From positions 1,075,001-1,139,000 of the forward strand of contig NZ_CP086235.1 of assembly GCF_023612095.1 (NCBI RefSeq): DNA of 64,000 nt, read 5' to 3'. Of this stretch, positions 18,877 through 27,320 are shown piece after piece (position 1 is the first letter of the stretch; each line of letters begins with the position of its first letter). The position numbers and the translations under genes are program-made. This DNA comes from Cytobacillus firmus (lineage in GTDB: Bacteria > Bacillota > Bacilli > Bacillales > Cytobacillaceae). The notes beneath the pieces are model-generated. The model saw nothing but the letters and a program-made list of their open reading frames with translations. It was not told the origin of the DNA and did not search any database.

Positions 18877-20580
18877 ATGGTAGAAGCAAAACCATGGCTT
18901 AAGCAATACCCGGAAGAAATCCCCTCAACTTTGTCATATCCAAAACAGCCGGTACAGGATTATTTGAAAAATGCTGCAGAAGAATTTCCGGAAAAAATAG
19001 CAATCCACTTTATGGGGAAGGAATTCACATATAAATATATCTACGAATCTTCCCTGAAGCTCGCTGCATATTTGCAGAGCCTTGGAATTGAAAAGGGAGA
19101 CCGGGTAGCGATCATGCTTCCGAATACTCCTCAGTCCGTTATCAGCTATTATGGAATTCTGATGGCTGGCGGGATTGTTGTCCAGACAAATCCGCTGTAC
19201 ATGGAACGTGAATTGGAATACCAAATGAAAGACTCAGGAGCAAAAGCGATCATTACAATGGATATCTTATTTCCCAGAGTGACCAAAGTGATGCCGCATA
19301 CAGAATTGAAGCATATAATTGTAACGGCAATCAAAGATGCACTTCCATTCCCTAAAAATTTAATATATCCTTTTATCCAGAAAAAACAATATGGAATCGT
19401 TGTTAATGTAAAACATGAAGGTCATAATCATTTGCTGACAGAAATATTAAAAAGACCGGCAGAGCCACTTAGAATCCATAAATTTGATTTTGAAGAAGAT
19501 TTGGCATTATTGCAGTACACAGGCGGCACGACCGGTTTCCCTAAGGGTGTCATGCTATCTCACAGCAACCTTGTATCCAATACAGCGATGTGCAAGGCCT
19601 GGCTTTATAAGTGCAGGCGCGGCGAGGAGACGGTGCTTGGCATACTTCCATTCTTTCACGTGTATGGAATGACAACAGTCATGATTTTATCTGTAATGGA
19701 TGCGCATAAAATGGTCCTCCTTCCTAAGTTTGATCCCGAAACTACCCTGAAAACCATTCATAAACAAAGGCCGACCTTATTTCCTGGAGCACCTACTATT
19801 TACATTGGGTTATTGAACCATCCGGATATAAAAAAATATGATCTATCTTCTATAGACTCCTGCATTAGCGGATCTGCTGCCCTGCCGGTTGAAGTCCAGC
19901 AGAAATTTGAAGAAATAACAGGAGGCAAGCTTGTAGAGGGCTACGGTCTGACTGAATCATCACCTGTTACTCATGCGAACTTCTTATGGGACCGCCCCCG
20001 TGTCAAAGGCAGTATAGGTGTCCCATGGCCTGATACAGATGCAGCAATTTTCTCACTGGAGACAGGAGAAGCACTTCCGGCAGGAGAAGTTGGCGAAATT
20101 GCGGTTAAAGGACCTCAGGTAATGAAAGGCTATTGGAACCGACCCGAAGAAACGGAGCAAAGCTTAAGAGATGGCTGGCTGCTCACAGGTGACCTTGGCT
20201 ATATGGATGAGAAGGGATATTTCTATGTAGTGGACAGGAAAAAGGATATGATTATTGCAGGAGGATTCAATATTTACCCGCGTGAAATAGAAGAGGTACT
20301 ATATGAGCATCCAGCAGTACAGGAAGTGGTTGCTGCCGGAATACCGGATCCGTATCGAGGAGAAACAGTAAAAGCTTATATTGTGCTGAAGGATGGAAAA
20401 GAGGCAACGGAAGATGAACTGGATCAGTTTGCAAGAAAGCATCTGGCAGCTTATAAGGTTCCACGGCTATATGAATTCCGCAGTGAGCTTCCTAAAACAG
20501 CAGTTGGAAAAATACTGAGAAGGGCGTTAGTGGATGAAGAAAAGAAGAAATTTAAAGAAGAAGAGGAAAAACGGGCTTAG
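18877..20580 (+). CDS. lcfA: long-chain-fatty-acid--CoA ligase
   Basis: A 567-residue adenylate-forming enzyme that activates long-chain fatty acids with ATP and CoA for beta-oxidation. Seen: the AMP-binding P-loop YTGGTTGFPKG at 214-224, the FACS motif around DGWLLTGDLGYMDEKGYFYVVDRKKDMIIAGGFNIYPREIEE, and the C-terminal catalytic lysine in ELPKTAVGKILRR. Close to B. subtilis LcfA in length and context, being followed by fadR, fadB and etfBA. It has its own promoter and a terminator, so lcfA is at least partly separate from fadR here. Confidence 0.93.
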   Translation: MVEAKPWLKQYPEEIPSTLSYPKQPVQDYLKNAAEEFPEKIAIHFMGKEFTYKYIYESSLKLAAYLQSLGIEKGDRVAIMLPNTPQSVISYYGILMAGGIVVQTNPLYMERELEYQMKDSGAKAIITMDILFPRVTKVMPHTELKHIIVTAIKDALPFPKNLIYPFIQKKQYGIVVNVKHEGHNHLLTEILKRPAEPLRIHKFDFEEDLALLQYTGGTTGFPKGVMLSHSNLVSNTAMCKAWLYKCRRGEETVLGILPFFHVYGMTTVMILSVMDAHKMVLLPKFDPETTLKTIHKQRPTLFPGAPTIYIGLLNHPDIKKYDLSSIDSCISGSAALPVEVQQKFEEITGGKLVEGYGLTESSPVTHANFLWDRPRVKGSIGVPWPDTDAAIFSLETGEALPAGEVGEIAVKGPQVMKGYWNRPEETEQSLRDGWLLTGDLGYMDEKGYFYVVDRKKDMIIAGGFNIYPREIEEVLYEHPAVQEVVAAGIPDPYRGETVKAYIVLKDGKEATEDELDQFARKHLAAYKVPRLYEFRSELPKTAVGKILRRALVDEEKKKFKEEEEKRA

Positions 20581-20584
20581 CTTC

Positions 20585-20614
20585 AGAGACCGATTTTCAA
20601 TCGGCTCTTTATTT
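20585..20614 (+). terminator. intrinsic terminator of lcfA
   Basis: GAGACCGATT and AATCGGCTC pair around TTC and are followed by TTTATTTTT. Confidence 0.8.
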
Positions 20615-20680
20615 TTGAATCAATAAGCTTGTCCAGATATAAAGCAAATGTAATAATAGAATATATTTAAAGGGAAATTC

Positions 20681-20709
20681 TTGACACAAACGAATTGTCC
20701 TACTATTAT
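20681..20709 (+). promoter_or_regulatory. sigma-A promoter of fadR-fadB
   Basis: TTGACA at 20681-20686 and TATTAT at 20704-20709, spacing 17. Confidence 0.82.
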
Positions 20710-20716
20710 AAAAATA

Positions 20717-20734
20717 TGAATGATGATTCATTCA
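20717..20734 (+). promoter_or_regulatory. FadR operator
   Basis: TGAATGATGATTCATTCA is an inverted repeat (TGAATGA / TCATTCA) with a four-base centre and matches the Bacillus FadR box. It overlaps the transcription start region just downstream of the fadR -10. This predicts FadR autorepression relieved by long-chain acyl-CoA. Confidence 0.88.
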
Positions 20735-20776
20735 TTTTAGTTTAAAAATAATAAACCAAGTGGACAGGCTGACCCC

Positions 20777-20810
20777 GGCAGCAGGAAAGGAATTTTCCCG
20801 CACTGCTGCC
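20777..20810 (+). other. hairpin in the fadR leader
   Basis: GGCAGCAG and CTGCTGCC pair around 18 bases. There is no T-run. It lies about 43 bases before the fadR start. Confidence 0.5.
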
Positions 20811-20853
20811 TGTTAGAATCAATGCACCGTTTATTCTGAAAGGAGGGACCAAC

Positions 20854-21438
20854 ATGAAAAAAACAAAGCCTAAATACCGGCAGATTATTGATGCAGCTGT
20901 AGTCGTGATTGCTGAAAATGGCTATCACCAGGCTCAGGTATCAAAGATTGCCAAACAGGCTGGTGTCGCTGATGGCACGATCTACTTATATTTTAAAAAC
21001 AAAGAAGATATATTAATATCCCTCTTTCAGGATAAAATGGGCTACTTTGTTGAGAAAATTGAGGAAAAAATAGCAGGAAAAGAGAAAGCTGCAGAGAAAC
21101 TATTAATGATGGTAGAATCGCACTTTAAAATGCTCTCGGAAGACAAGCACCTGGCAATTGTAACCCAGCTCGAGCTGAGGCAGTCCAATAAAGACCTTCG
21201 CCACAAAATTAATGAGGTGCTCAAGGGCTACCTCACTTTAGTGGAAAGAATTCTTGATGACGGCAGGGAGAACGGTGAGTTTTCAGCAGACCTGGATATC
21301 AGGCTGGCGCGTCAGATGATTTTTGGCACCATGGACGAAACCGTGACCACATGGGTAATGAATGAGCAGAAATATGATCTTACGGCATTGGCAGGACCTG
21401 TTCATAAACTTTTAATCAGCGGGTGTGGAAAACCTTGA
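20854..21438 (+). CDS. fadR: TetR-family fatty-acid degradation regulator FadR
   Basis: 194 residues, the same length as B. subtilis FadR (YsiA). The N-terminal TetR helix-turn-helix (KYRQIIDAAVVVIAENGYHQAQVSKIAKQAGVADGTIYLYFKNKEDIL, split here by its helices) is complete. The C-terminal part is the acyl-CoA-binding domain. FadR represses beta-oxidation genes until long-chain acyl-CoA binds. Its own promoter carries a FadR box. It is followed by fadB 39 bases downstream and starts after a strong AAAGGAGGG. Confidence 0.93.
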   Translation: MKKTKPKYRQIIDAAVVVIAENGYHQAQVSKIAKQAGVADGTIYLYFKNKEDILISLFQDKMGYFVEKIEEKIAGKEKAAEKLLMMVESHFKMLSEDKHLAIVTQLELRQSNKDLRHKINEVLKGYLTLVERILDDGRENGEFSADLDIRLARQMIFGTMDETVTTWVMNEQKYDLTALAGPVHKLLISGCGKP

Positions 21439-21477
21439 GAATGTTATAGTGCTCAATAATATAGTAGGAGGGATACG

Positions 21478-22251
21478 ATGGAATACCTTAAATGGTCCCA
21501 TAGCGACTTCGTAGCGACGATTACAATTGAACGTCCGCCTGCGAATGCTCTTTCATCAGGTGTATTGAAAGAGCTTTCAGCTGTCCTGGATGAAGTTGAA
21601 GATAATAGTGAAGTTAGAGTTATTCTAATTCACGGAGAAGGCAGATTCTTTTCAGCTGGAGCTGATATAAAAGAATTTACAACTATTGAAAGCGGAGAGG
21701 ATTTTTCAAACTTAGCGACCTATGGACAGGATCTCTTTGAGCGGATGGAAAAGTTCCCTAAGCCAATTATAGCAGCCATTCATGGGGCAGCACTTGGCGG
21801 CGGCCTGGAGCTTGCGATGGGCTGTCACTTCCGTCTTGTAGCTGAAAACGCAAAGCTCGGCCTTCCGGAGCTTCAGCTTGGATTGATTCCCGGTTTTGCC
21901 GGAACTCAGCGGCTTCCCCGCTATGTAGGAACTGCTCGTGCAGCTGAAATGCTGTTCACAAGCGACCCGATCACCGGGCTTGAAGCAGTTCAATACGGTT
22001 TGGCTAACCATGCCTTTCCTGAGGAGCAGCTTTTGGAAAATGCCTATAAAATGGCAAAGAAAATTGCCAAGAAGAGCCCAGGCTCCATCAAGGCGGCTAT
22101 TGAGCTATTAAACTTTGGAAAAACCGGTCAATTCTACGAGGGTGTAAAGAAAGAAGCAGAATTGTTTGGAAAAGTATTTGTATCTGAAGATGGGAAGGAA
22201 GGCATATCTGCATTTATTAATAAGCGGGAGCCAAACTTCACCGGAAAATAG
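21478..22251 (+). CDS. fadB: enoyl-CoA hydratase FadB
   Basis: A 257-residue crotonase-fold enzyme that hydrates trans-2-enoyl-CoA in beta-oxidation. The oxyanion-hole motifs are clear: RFFSAGADIKEF near residues 59-70 and IHGAALGGGLELAMGCHFRL near 100-119. The catalytic glutamate region LPELQLGLIPGFAGTQRLPR follows. It is in the fadR transcript, behind GGAGGG, and precedes etfBA, which takes electrons from acyl-CoA dehydrogenase. No acyl-CoA dehydrogenase gene is in the window. Confidence 0.92.
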   Translation: MEYLKWSHSDFVATITIERPPANALSSGVLKELSAVLDEVEDNSEVRVILIHGEGRFFSAGADIKEFTTIESGEDFSNLATYGQDLFERMEKFPKPIIAAIHGAALGGGLELAMGCHFRLVAENAKLGLPELQLGLIPGFAGTQRLPRYVGTARAAEMLFTSDPITGLEAVQYGLANHAFPEEQLLENAYKMAKKIAKKSPGSIKAAIELLNFGKTGQFYEGVKKEAELFGKVFVSEDGKEGISAFINKREPNFTGK

Positions 22252-22276
22252 CAATTAAAAGAATTGAGCTGAAAGA

Positions 22277-22305
22277 TTACATTCATCTTAATAATCTATT
22301 ATAAT
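22277..22305 (+). promoter_or_regulatory. probable sigma-A promoter of etfBA
   Basis: TTACAT at 22277-22282 and TATAAT at 22300-22305, spacing 17. A 210-base leader follows, containing a stem GCCCGCT/AGCGGGC at 22372-22398. No T-run, so no terminator is claimed. Confidence 0.6.
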
Positions 22306-22515
22306 AGACATGTAAGCGGTTAATTTAATCTTCAGAAGATTCATTGGTTAAGTTATGGTCTGTGAGCGAGCGCCCGCTCAATTTTAAAATAAGCGGGCAG
22401 TTCGAAACAGATCAACCTTTCTGTACGCGTTAAATATTTTCAATCTTTCGAAGTGAAGAAATGTTTTATTAATGGCTTTGTACTATGACAAGGCTTAATT
22501 ACTAGGAGGGAAATC

Positions 22516-23289
22516 ATGAACATCTACGTATTAATGAAGAGAACATTTGATACTGAAGAAAAAATTACAATCTCCGGCGGTAAAATCAATGAAGATGGCG
22601 CTGAATTTATCATTAATCCCTATGATGAATATGCAATTGAAGAAGCAATCCAGGTTCGTGATGCGAATGGCGGAGAAGTAACAGTTGTTTCTGTGGGAAC
22701 AGAAGAAGCTGAAAAGCAGCTCCGTACCGCTCTTGCGATGGGTGCTGATAAAGCTGTTTTAATCAATACAGAAGATGACGTTGAGAATGGGGATCAGTTC
22801 ACAACGGCAAAAATCTTATCCGAATTCCTGAAAGACAAAGATGCTGACTTAATCATTGCTGGGAATGTAGCAATTGATGGAGGTTCCGGACAGGTTGGAC
22901 CGCGTGTAGCAGAAATTTTAGGGATTTCTTATGTAACAACTATTACTAAGCTTGATATTAATGGCAGCTCTGCCACAGTAGTACGTGATGTTGAGGGGGA
23001 TTCAGAAGTAATTGAGACATCTCTTCCATTATTGGTCACTGCCCAGCAGGGTCTGAATGAGCCTCGCTATCCATCCTTGCCAGGAATTATGAAGGCGAAA
23101 AAGAAGCCTCTTGATGAGCTTGAGCTTGACGATCTTGATCTTGATGAGGACGATGTTGAAGCTAAGACAAAGACAATTGAAATCTATATGCCGCCTAAAA
23201 AAGAAGCAGGTAAAGTTCTTGAAGGCGAATTGGAAGATCAAGTTAAGGAACTGGTGAAACTTCTTCATACTGAAGCTAAAGTTGTCTGA
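22516..23289 (+). CDS. etfB: electron transfer flavoprotein beta subunit
   Basis: 257 residues. With EtfA it forms a soluble flavoprotein carrying electrons from acyl-CoA dehydrogenases to the respiratory chain. It shows the EtfB start (MNIYVLMKRTFDTEEKITI), the AMP-binding fold (VTVVSVGTEEAEKQLRTALAMGADKAVLI), and the signature VTAQQGLNEPRYPSLPGIMKAKKKPL. It follows an AGGAGGG Shine-Dalgarno and precedes etfA by 41 bases, as in the B. subtilis lcfA cluster. Confidence 0.95.
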   Translation: MNIYVLMKRTFDTEEKITISGGKINEDGAEFIINPYDEYAIEEAIQVRDANGGEVTVVSVGTEEAEKQLRTALAMGADKAVLINTEDDVENGDQFTTAKILSEFLKDKDADLIIAGNVAIDGGSGQVGPRVAEILGISYVTTITKLDINGSSATVVRDVEGDSEVIETSLPLLVTAQQGLNEPRYPSLPGIMKAKKKPLDELELDDLDLDEDDVEAKTKTIEIYMPPKKEAGKVLEGELEDQVKELVKLLHTEAKVV

Positions 23290-23330
23290 TCATCAATTAC
23301 TGATTAATAATAACGCAGGGGGTAAAACAT

Positions 23331-24308
23331 ATGGCTAGAAAAGTATTAGTGTTAGGTGAAGTCCGTGACGGTTCATTGCGTAATGTATCCTTCGAAGCTG
23401 TTGCAGCCGGTAAGACTGCATCAGAAGGCGGAGAAGTTGTAGGAGTTTTAATTGGTGATTCTGTAAGCGCTTTAGCGAGTGGAATGATTCACTATGGTGC
23501 TGACCGTGTTGTAACTGTTGAAGATGAGAAGCTGAAGCAGTATACGCCAGATGGTTTTTCACAGGCTTTAATGGCTGTGATTGATTCTGAAAGTCCGGAT
23601 GGCCTTATTTTTGGGCATACAGCAATGGGGAAAGATCTTGCTCCTAAAATTGCAGCCAAGCTTGAGTCGGGTTTAATCTCTGACGTAACAAGCCTTGAAG
23701 AAGCAGGCGGCAATCTGGTCTTCACACGCCCGATTTATTCAGGAAAAGCTTTTGAAAAGAAGATTGTGACAGATGGCCTCCTTTTTGCCACCATCCGTCC
23801 AAATAACATAGCTCCTTTGGAGAAAGATGAATCAAGATCAGGAGATGTTGCTTCTGTTGCTGCAGAGATCAAGGATCTTCGCACAATCATTAAGGAAGTT
23901 GTCCGCAAAGCGAGTGAAGGCGTTGACTTATCCGAAGCTAAGGTTATTATTGCCGGCGGCCGCGGTGTTAAGAGCGAGGAAGGCTTTGAGCCATTAAAAG
24001 AGCTTGCTTCTGTTTTAAATGGAGCTGTAGGTGCCTCACGTGGAGCCTGTGATGCTGATTATTGCGATTATTCACTGCAAATTGGACAGACGGGTAAAGT
24101 GGTAACACCAGATCTGTATATTGCATGTGGTATTTCCGGAGCTATTCAGCACTTAGCCGGGATGTCCAACTCCAAAGTAATCGTCGCGATCAACAAAGAT
24201 CCGGAAGCCAATATCTTTAAGGTAGCTGATTACGGTATTGTCGGAGATCTGTTTGAGGTTGTTCCTCTGTTAACAGAAGAGTTCAAAAAGCTTAAAGTAA
24301 ACGCATAA
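23331..24308 (+). CDS. etfA: electron transfer flavoprotein alpha subunit
   Basis: 325 residues, normal for EtfA. The N-terminal domain pairs with EtfB. The C-terminal FAD-binding domain carries the ETF alpha signature YIACGISGAIQHLAGM, followed by VIVAINKDPEANIFKVADYGIVGD. FAD held here receives electrons from fatty-acid oxidation and passes them on towards quinone. It is the last gene of the block and ends at a GC-rich stem. Confidence 0.95.
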   Translation: MARKVLVLGEVRDGSLRNVSFEAVAAGKTASEGGEVVGVLIGDSVSALASGMIHYGADRVVTVEDEKLKQYTPDGFSQALMAVIDSESPDGLIFGHTAMGKDLAPKIAAKLESGLISDVTSLEEAGGNLVFTRPIYSGKAFEKKIVTDGLLFATIRPNNIAPLEKDESRSGDVASVAAEIKDLRTIIKEVVRKASEGVDLSEAKVIIAGGRGVKSEEGFEPLKELASVLNGAVGASRGACDADYCDYSLQIGQTGKVVTPDLYIACGISGAIQHLAGMSNSKVIVAINKDPEANIFKVADYGIVGDLFEVVPLLTEEFKKLKVNA

Positions 24309-24315
24309 AGTACAA

Positions 24316-24342
24316 ATGGGCGGCAGATGGCCGCCCATTATA
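24316..24342 (+). terminator. probable terminator of etfBA
   Basis: ATGGGCGGC and GCCGCCCAT form a nine-base-pair stem. The following T-tract is poor (TATACAT), so efficiency is uncertain. Confidence 0.6.
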
Positions 24343-24410
24343 CATAAAGCCCATAAGAAAGAAAGAGAATAATCTGCTTTACATAGGGTAAATTACGATC
24401 GAGCAGATTA

Positions 24411-24440
24411 TTCGCAACATAGTATAAACGATGATATACT
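24411..24440 (+). promoter_or_regulatory. probable trxA promoter
   Basis: TATACT at 24435-24440 with TTCGCA 18 bases upstream, 40 bases before trxA. I did not find a convincing sigma-B promoter of the kind known for B. subtilis trxA. Confidence 0.5.
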
Positions 24441-24479
24441 GTCGTTAGTATTTGAGTTAAATTTTAGGAGGCATAACAA

Positions 24480-24794
24480 ATGGCTATTACACACGCAACT
24501 GACCAAAATTTCACTGCTGAAACTGGTTCGGGATTAGTATTGGCAGATTTCTGGGCTCCATGGTGCGGCCCTTGTAAAATGATCGCTCCTGTATTAGAAG
24601 AACTTGATTCTGAAATGGGCGATAAAGTCAAAATCGTAAAAATCGATGTTGACGAAAACCAGGAAACAGCCGGCAAGTTTGGCGTAATGAGCATCCCAAC
24701 TTTGATCGTACTAAAAGACGGTGAAGTAGTGGATAAAGCGGTTGGCTTCCAGCCGAAAGAAGCTCTTGCTGAATTACTTTCAAAGCATGCTTAA
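24480..24794 (+). CDS. trxA: thioredoxin
   Basis: 104 residues, standard thioredoxin. The active site WCGPC has redox cysteines at 29 and 32, and the cis-proline loop SIPTLIVLKDGEVV and the C-terminal GFQPKEAL helix are intact. It is the cytoplasmic disulfide reductant for ribonucleotide reductase and others, recycled by thioredoxin reductase. Single-gene unit between etfA and uvrC, as in B. subtilis, with its own terminator. Confidence 0.97.
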   Translation: MAITHATDQNFTAETGSGLVLADFWAPWCGPCKMIAPVLEELDSEMGDKVKIVKIDVDENQETAGKFGVMSIPTLIVLKDGEVVDKAVGFQPKEALAELLSKHA

Positions 24795-24804
24795 TCTATA
24801 AGAA

Positions 24805-24842
24805 ATTTCCCGGTGTCCCATGCGGACATCGGGATTTTTTTA
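24805..24842 (+). terminator. intrinsic terminator of trxA
   Basis: CCCGGTGTCC and GGACATCGGG form a long stem (one G-U) followed by seven T. Confidence 0.9.
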
Positions 24843-25033
24843 TCATGTGTGTTTAGCAGTTATGCTGCATGTTCCCCAGCTGATATAATAGGATAAGAAT
24901 CAAGTGTCACCTGCAATTTAAGAACTTACTAATGCAAACTAAGCCTTATGACCTGCTTGCATTCCAACATTGTCATGCCAAACTATTAAATATATTGAAC
25001 TCCAATAAGTTTTAATCGGGGAGGTGGAGTGCC

Positions 25034-26827
25034 ATGAATGAAACGATAAAAAATAAACTGATGCTGTTGCCTGCGCAGCCAGGCTGTTATTTAATGAAGG
25101 ACAGGCAGGGGACCATTATCTATGTGGGGAAAGCCAAAATTCTCAGAAATCGGGTCAGATCCTATTTTACAGGCTCACATGACGGAAAAACATTAAGACT
25201 TGTTAATGAAATTGTGGACTTTGAGTACATTGTCACATCTTCAGACATGGAAGCATTGATCCTTGAGATGAATCTGATCAAGAAGTATGATCCCAAATAT
25301 AATGTAATGCTGAAGGACGATAAAAGCTACCCATTTATCAAATTGACGGCCGAACGCCATCCCCGTCTGATTACAACGAGAAAAGTAAAGAAAGACAGGG
25401 GAAAATACTTTGGCCCTTATCCCAATGTGCAGGCTGCCAATGAAACCAAAAAGCTGCTCGACCGTATTTATCCTCTCCGCAAATGTTCAACTCTTCCGGA
25501 CAGAGTTTGCCTTTATTATCACTTAGGCCAATGTCTTGCACCGTGCGTAAAGGAAGTAAGTGAAGAACAATATAAGCAAATGACAGATGAAATTGCGAGA
25601 TTCTTAAACGGCGGATACAAAGAGATTAAAAAAGACCTAACTGCCAAAATGACTGCCGCTGCCGAAGAATTGGACTTTGAACGAGCAACAGAGCTCAGAG
25701 ATAAAATTGCCCATATAGATGCAACGATGGAAAAGCAAAAGATGACAATGACAGATTTTACAGATCGGGATGTATTTGGGTATGCGGTTGATAAAGGGTG
25801 GATGTGTGTCCAGGTCTTCTTCATCAGGCAGGGCAAGCTCATCGAACGGGATGTATCAATGTTCCCGATTTATGATGAGCCGGAAGAAGAAATTTTAACG
25901 TTCCTCGGCCAGTTTTATACTAAAGCAAATCACTTTAAACCCCGTGAAATATTGGCACCCGATTCCGTTGATACAGTCATGGCAGAACAGCTTCTTGATG
26001 TGAAAGTGCTAAAGCCGCAGCGCGGGCAAAAAAAGGACCTGGTGAAGCTTGCTTATAAAAATGCAAAAATTGCTCTCCAGGAGAAGTTCTCTTTAATAGA
26101 ACGTGATGAAGAACGGACTATTAAAGCTGTTGAAAATCTGGGTGATCAGCTTGGAATTTATACTCCTCACCGGATTGAAGCGTTTGATAATTCAAATATC
26201 CAGGGGACGGACCCTGTTTCTGCCATGATCGTCTTCATTGATGGCAAACCGGAGAAAAGAGAGTATCGAAAATATAAAATAAAGTCCGTCCAAGGTCCTG
26301 ATGATTATGAATCCATGAGAGAAGTCGTCCGCCGCAGATATACAAGAGTACTGAAAGAAGAATTGCCGCTTCCTGACTTAATCTTGATTGATGGAGGAAA
26401 AGGGCATGTTGAAGCTGTACGGGATGTGCTTGAAAATGAGCTTGGTCTGGATATTCCGATTTCAGGCCTGGTGAAGGATGAGAAGCATAGAACTTCACAG
26501 CTTTTATATGGTAATCCGCTTCAAATTATTCCGCTTGCAAGGAATAGCCAGGAATTCTACCTGCTGCAGAGAATTCAGGATGAAGTTCATCGCTTTGCGA
26601 TTACTTTTCACCGCCAGCTTCGCGGAAAAAGTGCCTTTCAGTCTATTCTGGATGAAATTCCGGGCATAGGTGAAAAGCGAAAGAAACAGCTGCTGAAGGC
26701 CTTTGGATCTGTTAAGAAAATGAAAGAGGCACCAATTGAGGAGTTTAGAAAAATAGGCATTCCTGCAAATGTTGCTGAGGAGTTAATGCAGAGACTTGAG
26801 GAACAAAATGGAAACTCCAAGTCTTAA
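25034..26827 (+). CDS. uvrC: excinuclease ABC subunit C
   Basis: 597 residues, full length. UvrC makes both incisions in nucleotide excision repair with UvrB. Domains in order: the GIY-YIG nuclease ([29 protein letters not shown], about residues 16-44, split by the motif), a cysteine-rich segment, the UVR motif that binds UvrB (about 205-240), the RNase H-like C-terminal nuclease ([30 protein letters not shown]), and tandem HhH ([22 protein letters not shown]). It starts ATG 25034 after GGGGAGG. Next gene is the lysine-riboswitch-controlled lysC, as in B. subtilis. Confidence 0.96.
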   Translation: MNETIKNKLMLLPAQPGCYLMKDRQGTIIYVGKAKILRNRVRSYFTGSHDGKTLRLVNEIVDFEYIVTSSDMEALILEMNLIKKYDPKYNVMLKDDKSYPFIKLTAERHPRLITTRKVKKDRGKYFGPYPNVQAANETKKLLDRIYPLRKCSTLPDRVCLYYHLGQCLAPCVKEVSEEQYKQMTDEIARFLNGGYKEIKKDLTAKMTAAAEELDFERATELRDKIAHIDATMEKQKMTMTDFTDRDVFGYAVDKGWMCVQVFFIRQGKLIERDVSMFPIYDEPEEEILTFLGQFYTKANHFKPREILAPDSVDTVMAEQLLDVKVLKPQRGQKKDLVKLAYKNAKIALQEKFSLIERDEERTIKAVENLGDQLGIYTPHRIEAFDNSNIQGTDPVSAMIVFIDGKPEKREYRKYKIKSVQGPDDYESMREVVRRRYTRVLKEELPLPDLILIDGGKGHVEAVRDVLENELGLDIPISGLVKDEKHRTSQLLYGNPLQIIPLARNSQEFYLLQRIQDEVHRFAITFHRQLRGKSAFQSILDEIPGIGEKRKKQLLKAFGSVKKMKEAPIEEFRKIGIPANVAEELMQRLEEQNGNSKS

Positions 26828-26834
26828 ATGGATA

Positions 26835-26863
26835 TAGACAGAAAAATTCAGACATGTTATACT
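26835..26863 (+). promoter_or_regulatory. probable lysC leader promoter
   Basis: TAGACA at 26835-26840 and TATACT at 26858-26863 with 17-base spacing, immediately after uvrC. The transcript would first pass a 13-base-pair hairpin (ATGTCCATATAGTT / AACTATTGGACAT, 26907-26939) before the riboswitch. Confidence 0.6.
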
Positions 26864-26944
26864 AATTGAAACTTTAAATCAATATCACTTTATAGCGATA
26901 AAGCGCATGTCCATATAGTTAAACTGAACTATTGGACATAATCG

Positions 26945-27195
26945 TTAAGTGAAGGTAGAGGTGCGAACTTCATCAGTAAAAGCTTGGAGAAGAATGAGCT
27001 TCCATGAAAAGCTTTGAAAGGGTATGTTCGCCGAAGTGGGGAAAATCTCATCATTTTTTCTGCTGGTTTTGCATTGAATAAATGCAGGATTGTCAGGACA
27101 TTGCCGTCCTGGAGAGCTATCTCACTGTGTTTGCTCACTTATACATTTTGGCTGCACAGCAATGGGATAGTTAAACTATTCCATTGCTTTTTTTA
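26945..27195 (+). promoter_or_regulatory. lysine riboswitch (L box) with terminator
   Basis: Conserved L-box blocks are in order: GTGAAGGTAGAGGTGCGA (from 26949), CATCAGTAAAAG, GAAAGGGTATGTTCGCCGAAGTGG, and GGAGAGCTATCTCACTGTG (to 27129). The expression platform is an intrinsic terminator at 27158-27194 (AGCAATGGGATAG with CTATTCCATTGCT, then T-run). By the known mechanism, lysine binding favours the terminator and shuts off lysC. The 125 bases after it up to the lysC start are untranslated and show nothing else. Confidence 0.93.
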
Positions 27196-27320
27196 TTGCC
27201 CAAAAGGGGTATTTTTAGATTTAAGGCCATTGTCAAATACAGCCGAGTGGAATGTCTTGCTTCACTTACATAGGACGGCAAATCATAAAATTACGAGTTC
27301 TTTAGAAAGAAGGGAAAGCT

